Assembly: GCF_009711475.1 (NCBI RefSeq)
Contig: NZ_SMMD01000717.1
Coordinates: 1 to 6,242 of the forward strand
Length of the DNA stretch: 6,242 nucleotides
Direction: 5' to 3'
Origin: Fulvivirga aurantia
Lineage (GTDB): Bacteria; Bacteroidota; Bacteroidia; Cytophagales; Cyclobacteriaceae
Positions 1-6,207 of the stretch are shown here, in pieces. The number at the start of each line of letters is the position of its first letter. Positions within the stretch are counted from its first letter, which is position 1. Below the pieces are notes generated by a model. That model searched no databases and was not told the origin of the DNA. It saw nothing but the letters and a program-made list of their open reading frames with translations. Position numbers and translations under genes: made by a program.

Positions 1-41
1 TCTTACTAACAAAATGTGATCATGCGATATGCTTAGTAAGA
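1..41. repeat. 9-bp perfect inverted repeat at the left edge
   Basis: TCTTACTAA at 1-9 is exactly complementary to TTAGTAAGA at 33-41, with a 23-base spacer (10-32) that contains the palindrome TGATCA. The left arm starts at the first base of the window, so the repeat may extend further left. It lies about 65 bases past the stop of the leftward gene ending at 107. It could be a stem-loop in that transcript's 3' end, an operator or an element end. No T-run typical of an intrinsic terminator follows it inside the window, so the role is unassigned. Confidence 0.5.
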
Positions 42-106
42 TTCTTCCTTCGTCAGAATGCCTGTTAGACTTGTTTTACAACTTTTGAAAGGGTCTCTTT
101 TTTCCT

Positions 107-478
107 TTACTCATCACAATAACATCTATTACTAAGCCGATCGATTTCACTTCTGTTGAGATTACTAAAGGAGATATGCCTGACTTCGTCCATATGCAGA
201 AGTAGACGGCAGGTCGCCTCCTGGTCTTCGCAAAAGGCTTTATCTACTAAGTCTAGAATAATGCTACCCGGTTGCTGGAGAGCATCGTAACTAAGAGCAG
301 CCTGCAGGTATGACGCATAATTTACATAGCCTTTATCATTTACCTTATTGAGTATTCTTACTGTGTGTCGATAATCTGATTTAGAAATGTGATCAGGTTT
401 TTCAGGTATTGGAATCGACATGTCCTGGCCTAGGGTAAAGTACGATGAGAAGAGGAATAGGAAAGAGAAGAGTTTCAT
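107..478 (-). CDS. Small exported protein with four cysteines, function unknown
   Basis: I do not recognise this 123-residue protein. It begins with a clear Sec signal peptide: Met-Lys-Leu, then a Phe/Leu/Ser-rich hydrophobic core to about residue 16, with probable cleavage near Gly17-Gln18, a common Bacteroidota pattern. There is no lipobox cysteine, so it should be a soluble periplasmic or secreted protein of about 105 residues. The mature part is polar and probably mostly helical. It has four cysteines, Cys83 and Cys90 (CX6C) and Cys119 and Cys121 (CXC), the last pair close to the C-terminal end (CYCDE). They could form two disulfides or bind a metal; this is inference. The gene ends in TAA at 107-109 and is divergent from feoA, with 186 bases between the starts. 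No Shine-Dalgarno sequence precedes the ATG at 476-478. The signal peptide and the clean start argue that the reading frame is real. Confidence 0.72.
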   Translation of the reverse strand: MKLFSFLFLFSSYFTLGQDMSIPIPEKPDHISKSDYRHTVRILNKVNDKGYVNYASYLQAALSYDALQQPGSIILDLVDKAFCEDQEATCRLLLHMDEVRHISFSNLNRSEIDRLSNRCYCDE

Positions 479-664
479 GGTATAATTATTTAGGGTTTAA
501 ATATTGAGAATAGACAATAATAGTACCAGTATCATGACTCAGTATAACTTATAGCTTAGTGGGTAGTTTTAAGGGAGGAGAACGGGTGCTTTTTCGCTCT
601 GTTTTTTGCTAAAGACGGATTTACGGCATATCTTCGCAGTAGTTTATAATTAATCTAAATAAAA
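479..664. other. Divergent intergenic region between the small exported gene and feoA
   Basis: These 186 AT-rich bases must contain the promoters for both flanking genes. I could not find a convincing Bacteroidota promoter (TTG, about 19-21 bases, TAnnTTTG) in either direction. The nearest rightward match is TAGTTTTA at 564-571, one base from TAnnTTTG but without a TTG upstream. A TATAAT occurs at 645-650, inside the candidate operator. There is no recognisable Fur box, riboswitch or tRNA. Local features are the inverted repeat at 643-659, a GGGAGG run at 573-578 and an imperfect direct repeat (588-598 and 601-610, both G, a T-run, then GCT). Confidence 0.5.
643..659. promoter_or_regulatory. 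Candidate operator: imperfect inverted repeat upstream of feoA
   Basis: TTTATAATTAATCTAAA is an imperfect palindrome with a single central base: six of the eight outer pairs match (TTTAnAnT / AnTnTAAA). It ends five bases before the GTG of feoA and covers a TATAAT sequence (645-650), so a bound repressor would block transcription or early elongation. Ferrous uptake operons are usually controlled by Fur or DtxR/MntR-family repressors. The AT-rich half-sites do not match a classical Fur box and only loosely recall DtxR-type sites, so the regulator is not assigned. AT-rich DNA gives such partial palindromes by chance fairly often. Confidence 0.25.
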
Positions 665-889
665 GTGAAAATAAGAAGTGTAGTTGATCTCAGTCCGGGG
701 GAAAGTGGTGTAATCAATGGTTTTATGGATGAGGCACTTTCTTTAAAACTTTTGGAAATGGGCTGTCTGCCGGGTACGGAAATAAAATATAATTTTGCGG
801 CACCTTTAGGCGATCCTATTTGTGTGAGCGTAGCTGGTTATAACCTTTCTCTAAGGTTAGATGAGGCGATTACAATTTCTATTCAGTAG
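665..889 (+). CDS. feoA: FeoA, small SH3-like ferrous iron transport protein
   Basis: FeoA is a cytoplasmic SH3-like protein that supports the FeoB ferrous iron transporter, probably by contacting its cytoplasmic part. At 74 residues it has the usual length for a stand-alone FeoA. The family pattern is visible throughout: an N-terminal LSPGESG (residues 9-15), a central LLEMGCLPGTEI (residues 29-40), the hallmark APLGDPI (residues 46-52), and a C-terminal GYNLSLRLDEA segment (residues 58-68) before a final beta strand. The start is GTG at 665-667. An in-frame TAA at 656-658 rules out a longer protein, and the next in-frame Met would remove the conserved N-terminus. No Shine-Dalgarno is present; the upstream bases are A-rich, as is usual in Bacteroidota. 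The gene ends with two consecutive in-frame stops (TAG TAA, 887-892), immediately followed by the feoB ATG, so the two genes are almost certainly co-transcribed and perhaps translationally coupled. No feoC is present. Confidence 0.95.
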   Translation: MKIRSVVDLSPGESGVINGFMDEALSLKLLEMGCLPGTEIKYNFAAPLGDPICVSVAGYNLSLRLDEAITISIQ

Positions 890-892
890 TAA

Positions 893-3010
893 ATGTCTCA
901 GAGTAGCACGCCAAAAATTGCTCTTGTAGGTAATCCTAACTCAGGTAAATCTTCTCTGTTTAACCACCTTACTGGGCTCAATCAAAAAATTGGTAATTTT
1001 CCTGGTGTTACTGTCGACAAGAAAACTGGTTTTTGTCAACTTAATAAAACAACCCGCGCAGAGATAATTGACCTGCCGGGTACTTATAGTATATACCCAA
1101 ACTCAACAGACGAAAAGATCGTTTTTGATATTTTGGGTAACCGCTCAAATCCGCTGCATCCGGATATGGTTGTGGTAATTGTAGATGCGTCCAACTTTAA
1201 AAGAAACCTACTTCTTTTTACTCAAATAAGAGACCTTAATATTCCAGTTGTGTTGGCGCTCAACATGATGGATATTGTTGAAAAGACAGGGCTTTCCATC
1301 GATGCCAAAAAGCTGGCTGAAAGACTACAGGTACCGGTAGTGCCAACCCGAGCTCGTAAGGGAACAGGTATTGATAAGCTGAAAGAAGTACTTGCTCAGG
1401 TGAAACCAAATGGACAGGTAAAACCCATATTTGATGCGCGAAACCATTGTGGTGATGCTATCGATGAGGTAAAGCGCAACTTCAATATCGAAGAAGATTA
1501 TGTTGCCTACCAAATGCTGCAGCAGTATAGCATCAACGACTCTATTAGTGATAGAGATAAGTTGGTCTTAGGTGAGATTGCGATTAAGTATGATTTCAAA
1601 AAAGACGACATACGCAGGAAGGAGACTTTAGAAAGGTATGCTGCTATCAACCATGTGATTGATGCCGCTGTAAAAGAAAACTTCGCTTATCTACCTAAAG
1701 AGTGGACTAAGAAACTAGATGGTTTATTTACGCACAAAATCTGGGGATATGCCATATTTTTATTTATCCTCTTTCTGATCTTTCAGTCGATTTTTGCCTG
1801 GGCAACAGTGCCGATGGATATCATCGACCTCACTTTTTCTGAATTAAGTGTAGCCCTAAAGAATGTTCTTCCAGCCGGAGCTCTTACTAATCTACTTACA
1901 GAAGGTATTATACCAGGTATAGGTGGAATTGTAATTTTCATTCCTCAAATAGCGATCCTTTTTGCCTTTATATCTGTGCTTGAAGAAACCGGCTATATGT
2001 CTCGTGTGGTTTTTCTCATGGATAAAATCATGCGTAAGTTCGGCCTGAACGGTAAGAGTGTTGTCCCTCTGATTTCTGGAGTGGCATGTGCGATACCGGC
2101 AATTATGGCCACACGTACGATAGAAAACTGGAAGGAGAGGCTGATAACGATTTTTGTAACTCCTTTTATGAGTTGCTCTGCCAGGCTTCCGGTTTATACC
2201 ATTCTCATTGCTTTAATTATTCCTGATGAACCGGTTTTAGGAATTCTTAACCTTCAAGGTCTTGCTTTGATGGGCATGTACCTCTTGGGTTTTCTTGCAG
2301 CTATTTTGTCGGCAGCTGCCATGAAGTTGATCCTGAAAACAAAGGAAAGAAGCTTCCTGGTAATGGAGTTGCCTACTTACAAAGTGCCTAGATGGAAAAA
2401 CGTGGGTATGACCATGTTTGAGAAATCAAAGACTTTTGTTTTGGAGGCCGGAAAAATCATCTTGGCAATATCTGTAGTGCTTTGGGTGCTGGCTAGTTAT
2501 GGCCCTGGCGATGAAATGGAAATGGCTGAGCAAAGGATTACTGCTCAATATGATGTTTCGCAATTAAGCGATGTTGAGTTTGGCAACAAGGTTGATGCCT
2601 ATAAGCTCGAGCATTCTTATGCAGGAATTTTTGGTAAAGCCATAGAGCCTGCCATAGAGCCCCTTGGTTACGATTGGAAAATAGGAATTGCCATTATAAC
2701 TTCATTTGCTGCCAGAGAGGTTTTTGTAGGCACCATGGCCACAATCTATAGTATAGGAGGGGTTGAAGATGAGGGAACCATCAAAGGCCGAATGCGAAAC
2801 GAAATTAATCCGAAAACTGGCGAGCCCCGGTACACATTTGCCGCAGGCTTTTCATTACTGGTTTTCTATGCATTTGCGATGCAATGCATGAGTACGCTGG
2901 CTATTGTTTATAGAGAAACTAAAGGATGGAAGTGGCCAATTCTTCAGTTTACTTATATGACTGCCGTAGCCTACTTATCTGCCTTACTTGTTTTCCAGGT
3001 ATTTAAATAA
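893..3010 (+). CDS. feoB: FeoB, GTPase-linked ferrous iron transporter
   Basis: FeoB is the inner-membrane Fe(II) transporter whose cytoplasmic N-terminal G domain gates transport. The G domain is complete: P-loop GNPNSGKS (13-20), Thr40 in the switch I GVTV, DLPG (60-63), NMMD (124-127) and a G5-region PTRARKG (151-157). A helical spacer domain follows (about 175-270). The membrane core starts near residue 283 and shows the conserved gate sequences: GIGGIVIFIPQI (342-353), EETGYM (364-369), the Cys399 motif VACAIPAIMATRT, FMSCSARLPVY with Cys428, and SFAAREVFVGTMATIY from Ser604. Cys665 lies in the last conserved helices. At 705 residues it is somewhat shorter than the 773-residue E. coli protein but full length for a FeoB with a separate FeoA. 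The first gate motif reads VACAIP rather than the GFGCNVP seen in proteobacterial FeoB; the cysteine is kept. The ATG directly follows the tandem stops of feoA. The gene ends in tandem stops (TAA TAG, 3008-3013), five bases from the convergent WD40-caspase gene. Confidence 0.97.
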   Translation: MSQSSTPKIALVGNPNSGKSSLFNHLTGLNQKIGNFPGVTVDKKTGFCQLNKTTRAEIIDLPGTYSIYPNSTDEKIVFDILGNRSNPLHPDMVVVIVDASNFKRNLLLFTQIRDLNIPVVLALNMMDIVEKTGLSIDAKKLAERLQVPVVPTRARKGTGIDKLKEVLAQVKPNGQVKPIFDARNHCGDAIDEVKRNFNIEEDYVAYQMLQQYSINDSISDRDKLVLGEIAIKYDFKKDDIRRKETLERYAAINHVIDAAVKENFAYLPKEWTKKLDGLFTHKIWGYAIFLFILFLIFQSIFAWATVPMDIIDLTFSELSVALKNVLPAGALTNLLTEGIIPGIGGIVIFIPQIAILFAFISVLEETGYMSRVVFLMDKIMRKFGLNGKSVVPLISGVACAIPAIMATRTIENWKERLITIFVTPFMSCSARLPVYTILIALIIPDEPVLGILNLQGLALMGMYLLGFLAAILSAAAMKLILKTKERSFLVMELPTYKVPRWKNVGMTMFEKSKTFVLEAGKIILAISVVLWVLASYGPGDEMEMAEQRITAQYDVSQLSDVEFGNKVDAYKLEHSYAGIFGKAIEPAIEPLGYDWKIGIAIITSFAAREVFVGTMATIYSIGGVEDEGTIKGRMRNEINPKTGEPRYTFAAGFSLLVFYAFAMQCMSTLAIVYRETKGWKWPILQFTYMTAVAYLSALLVFQVFK

Positions 3011-3015
3011 TAGTT

Positions 3016-6000
3016 TTAATCAATCACGATGGGGAAGTCGTGTCCTCTCGAAAAAGTATAGGGAAACTGCATTTTACCTTTATATTTTTTCGAGTACTCA
3101 GGTACCTGGTCGTCAATAAACGATTTAAGTTCATAAATAGTGATTTTCCCATCTTTAGGTGAGCCATCCGCTCTGCCTGACAGTGCTTCTAAGAGCACAT
3201 AGGTGAAAAGGCCATGACCAAGCTCTTGAAATTCGACTGCAAATTGCTCACTGCCCGCAGCAGCCAGCACGTGTATACCAGCGCTTCTTGAGAGCTGGGC
3301 CAATGCTTTTTCTTCACCCGCTCCTCGTGTGGCTAGTAGTTCAACACTACCCCCCGATTGGCAGGCATCGATAATTAATAGCTGTTTAAGTGCTGCTATA
3401 TCTTTGAGCTTTTGCTGTAGATTACCCGCGTAGATAGCGTTCTTGTCTAGCTTATCCTGACTATATAATCTTGTGTTTTCGGTAGGGATGAAGTAAAATT
3501 TATTATCTACCATACTACCGTGACCTGCGTAGTAAAAAACCAGCACATCCTGAGGTTTCACAACTTTAGAAAGAGCTGATAGCTTGAGCATGATGTTTTC
3601 TTTGGTAGCTTCCTGATCGCTTAAACTTATGGTCTCAACCCTTTCAAAAAGCTTTTTAGACTTTTGAGCTAACGTCTTTGCTATACTTTGAGCATCAGCC
3701 GCAGCATAGTTGAGGTTAAGGTCGGTGTTTTTATATTCATTAATTCCTACCGTAAACAAATACAAAGTAGAGGCTAATTTGCCTTCCATAGTGATTTCCA
3801 CAACCTCACCGGAAGACTCAATACCACCGCTGCTAAAGGCGGACACCACGAGTTTATTTACTCCAGGCACAAGAGTAACCGTTTCATTAATGGCCACCTT
3901 GCCATTTGTTGGTTGAGCATTTTCAAGTAAAACGGTTTTGCCATTATGTACAAGCTTCACTTTTTCTATTCCTCCACCAATATCTTCTGCTGTTGCAATT
4001 ACATTTACCTCAGCGCTACGGACTGTTTCAGATGCATGTGGCGCAACTATGGTAACTTTTGGAGGAGGATATTTCTCGATTCTTTCATTGATGTTTAGCT
4101 TCTTCACATCTTGAATGAAAGTGCGGTTTAGTAAATCCGGTTGGTAATATTGATCATAAAACTGGTCTGCAGAGTAACTTTTCATGCCTTTTACGAAAGC
4201 AATAGATTGCGTAGCACCCTGAGTAGCGTTGAAGAAGCCTTCTGTGTTAATCGCCATCCAATCGTTTTCATTTAAAACCATGTAGGTGATAAGCTGGCTT
4301 CCGGTATTTACATCCCAGATTATAAGCTCACCATTGTCACTTGCACTTATAAGGTAATTGTCGTCAGGGGTAAATTTTACGTGCGTAATAGCGCCCGTAT
4401 GACCTGACAAAACTTTATCTGCTTCCCAATTATTTGTTTTATAAAGCCTTAGTAAACGATCTGATCCTCCCACAGCTAAGTACTTTGACTTATGACTATA
4501 CTCCGCGCTATAAACTTGCTCGCTGTGCTTTAATCTTTTCTTTTGAAGACCTGTGGCAACATTCCAAATTTTAATATTACCATCCCAACTTGCCGAGGCG
4601 ACTTCATCATTTAAAGGATTTATTGCTATGTCGTGAATGATATCCGTATGGCCAATAAAATCTCTTACTGGTGTTTTACTATCTACCTCCCATAATTTCA
4701 ATGTTTTGTCGAGACCGGCAGTAAGTGTATAGATGTCATTTTGATAGAAATGGGCATCATAGGCAGACCCATTTTCGAGCCTCAGGTAATCGATTTGCTC
4801 GTAAGTCTCCGCATTCCAGATTCTCACTGTACCATCCCAACTGGTAGAAAGTATTTTGCTGTCATTTTCGTCAAATTTTACAGTGAATAGCAGCTCCCGA
4901 TGCCCCTTGAGTGTAGCAAGTAACTCTCCGTCATCTACATTCCATACCTTGATGGTATTGTCTGCACTTCCTGTGAGTAGTTTTTTTCCATCTTTAGAAA
5001 AATCCATGCAGAGTACGGCCTTGGTGTGACCTCTAAACTCCTGTGTAAGTACACCAGTTTGTAACTCCCACATTCTCGCCATGTTGCCGATTTTACCTTT
5101 TACCAGATACTTACCATCCGGGCTGATTGCAAAATCATTTTTAAGATCTGTATATCTTTTGATGTAGTAATCCCACCGAGAATTAGGGTCATACTCAAGC
5201 CCACCTTTATCTGCTTGCTTTAAGTACCCTTCTATATTTTTTATGAACTCTCCGGTTTGCGCAGATATGAGCTTAATGTAGGGCTCATCACTTGAGATAG
5301 CGATGGTGTGCCCATCAGGGCTGAAAGCCGCAGACGTGATTGGCAACTCGTGTGTTCGTCTCTGTTGAAATAATAGCCGGCCACTTGTGTCATAAACTTT
5401 AATGGTATCCTCATTGGCAAGTAACACTTTACCACCTACACTGTAGTCAATTGCTGTGAGCTCGTCATCTATTTTTGCAAGAGTCTTTGTAGAGGCGAGC
5501 TTAGTAGAAATGATTTCTAACAAATGATCTTTACTACCTTTCAATATTTGATTGTCGGAGGTGTATTTTACGAAAGTGGCGCAGCCTCCGCACCATCCTT
5601 CGCTGGGCTTATATTCATTTTCTAGCTCAAGTGTAGATAAATTATAGATGGTAGCAGATTTGTTATCGTTACCAAATACTACCTTCTTGCCATCAGGGCT
5701 AAAGACTACATCTACGCCATAGCCTAAACCTTTGTCAGGGTTTACTTTAAATGTGGCTAGTTGCTCTGCTGTTTCTACATCCCATAAAATGGCATTGTTA
5801 TCGTACCCGGCTGTAATTACTTGCTTACCCCTGGGGTGATAATCTACCGCAGTAAGTAATTCCTTATGCCCCTCAAATATTTGAAGTTGCTCACCGGTTT
5901 CTATGCTCCACAGTCGTGCGGTTTTATCAGCACTACTCGTCAAGAAGGTTTTGCCATCCGGGCTTATGGCAATATCGTTTATGGTTGACTCGTGCCCATA

Positions 6001-6207
6001 GTAAGTTCTTAATTCCCGACCAGAAGCTATTTCCCAAAGCTTTACCGTTTTATCACGGCTACCTGTTAGGAGGTATTTCCCATCTTTTGTAAACGCTACT
6101 GCTTTGATAGAAGCGTTGTGTCCTCGCTGTACTACTGTTTGCAATTGCTGTGCAAAACAGAGTTTAAATAGCAATAGGGTAAGAAAAAGAGAAATAGGAC
6201 CTTTCAT
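3016..6207 (-). CDS. Exported 14-blade WD40 / Ig-like / caspase-family protein
   Basis: This 1063-residue protein is a probable exported caspase-like cysteine peptidase (clan CD, peptidase C14) on a WD40 scaffold. Residues 1-19 form a Sec signal peptide (cleavage near Ala19-Gln20). Cys17 is not in a lipobox (FKLC), so a soluble periplasmic protein is expected. Fourteen WD40-type repeats (about 29-645) fit two seven-bladed propellers with an insert at about 329-354. A linker (about 645-710, with NTEGFFNATQG) resembles the conserved segment found after WD40 arrays in bacterial WD40-caspase proteins. An Ig-like beta domain spans about 714-806. The caspase fold spans about 814-1060, with His896 in YYAGHGS and Cys949 in IDACQSGG, 53 residues apart, and a C-terminal GHGLFTYVLLEAL (997-1009), so it should be catalytically competent. 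The DxCxSG surroundings suggest metacaspase-like cleavage after Arg/Lys, which is inference. No T9SS sorting domain is seen at the C-terminus (FPIVID). Substrate and role are unknown; no partner gene is visible in the window, and only 35 bases upstream are available. It converges on feoB. Confidence 0.93.
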   Translation of the reverse strand: MKGPISLFLTLLLFKLCFAQQLQTVVQRGHNASIKAVAFTKDGKYLLTGSRDKTVKLWEIASGRELRTYYGHESTINDIAISPDGKTFLTSSADKTARLWSIETGEQLQIFEGHKELLTAVDYHPRGKQVITAGYDNNAILWDVETAEQLATFKVNPDKGLGYGVDVVFSPDGKKVVFGNDNKSATIYNLSTLELENEYKPSEGWCGGCATFVKYTSDNQILKGSKDHLLEIISTKLASTKTLAKIDDELTAIDYSVGGKVLLANEDTIKVYDTSGRLLFQQRRTHELPITSAAFSPDGHTIAISSDEPYIKLISAQTGEFIKNIEGYLKQADKGGLEYDPNSRWDYYIKRYTDLKNDFAISPDGKYLVKGKIGNMARMWELQTGVLTQEFRGHTKAVLCMDFSKDGKKLLTGSADNTIKVWNVDDGELLATLKGHRELLFTVKFDENDSKILSTSWDGTVRIWNAETYEQIDYLRLENGSAYDAHFYQNDIYTLTAGLDKTLKLWEVDSKTPVRDFIGHTDIIHDIAINPLNDEVASASWDGNIKIWNVATGLQKKRLKHSEQVYSAEYSHKSKYLAVGGSDRLLRLYKTNNWEADKVLSGHTGAITHVKFTPDDNYLISASDNGELIIWDVNTGSQLITYMVLNENDWMAINTEGFFNATQGATQSIAFVKGMKSYSADQFYDQYYQPDLLNRTFIQDVKKLNINERIEKYPPPKVTIVAPHASETVRSAEVNVIATAEDIGGGIEKVKLVHNGKTVLLENAQPTNGKVAINETVTLVPGVNKLVVSAFSSGGIESSGEVVEITMEGKLASTLYLFTVGINEYKNTDLNLNYAAADAQSIAKTLAQKSKKLFERVETISLSDQEATKENIMLKLSALSKVVKPQDVLVFYYAGHGSMVDNKFYFIPTENTRLYSQDKLDKNAIYAGNLQQKLKDIAALKQLLIIDACQSGGSVELLATRGAGEEKALAQLSRSAGIHVLAAAGSEQFAVEFQELGHGLFTYVLLEALSGRADGSPKDGKITIYELKSFIDDQVPEYSKKYKGKMQFPYTFSRGHDFPIVID
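4273..5145 (-). repeat. Second WD40 propeller, seven repeats (residues 355-645)
   Basis: Seven further repeats start near residues 355, 393, 435, 477, 519, 561 and 602. Most are canonical: GH at 393-394, 435-436, 519-520 and 602-603, and W at 380, 422, 464, 506, 548 and 631. The first repeat of this set lacks the leading GH and follows a 26-residue insert rich in charged and aromatic residues (about 329-354), which is the natural joint between the two propellers. Double seven-bladed propellers are a known arrangement for long WD40 proteins, usually as a platform for protein binding. Blade limits are read by eye. Confidence 0.8.
5218..6123 (-). repeat. First WD40 propeller, seven repeats (residues 29-330)
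   Basis: Seven WD40-type repeats of about 40-46 residues start near residues 29, 71, 113, 155, 201, 245 and 285. The first three are canonical, with GH at the start, a DG turn or similar, and LW near the end (LW at 57-58, 99-100 and 141-142). The next four are degenerate and lack the GH and W signatures, though PDG turns remain at 171-173 and 297-299. The fifth repeat carries WCGGC (205-209). The decay of the last four blades suggests they are old and under less constraint for the classical GH-WD hydrogen-bond network, or bind something specific. Blade limits are read by eye. Confidence 0.8.

Noticed and set aside
82..104. CTTTTGAAAG and the following T-rich run as an intrinsic terminator
   Set aside because: The palindrome has no loop, the alternative stem is only four AT-rich pairs, and the T-run is on the wrong strand for the leftward gene.
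1325..1513. 62-residue open frame on the minus strand
   Set aside because: It lies wholly inside feoB, in the region for its G domain and spacer, and has no family features.
3025..3042. CACGA / TCGTG stem near the convergent gene ends as a bidirectional terminator
   Set aside because: Five base pairs with an eight-base loop and no adjacent T-run, and it lies within the coding end of the WD40-caspase gene.
3710..3916. 68-residue open frame on the plus strand
   Set aside because: It is antisense to the Ig-like and early caspase part of the WD40-caspase gene, whose protein is clearly conserved in the other frame.
5241..5435. 64-residue open frame on the minus strand
   Set aside because: It is an out-of-frame shadow within the first WD40 propeller.
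3016..6207. A caspase-gasdermin or CBASS-type defence island
   Set aside because: No gasdermin, nucleotidyltransferase, membrane effector or mobile element is adjacent within the window, and the protein is predicted to be exported.
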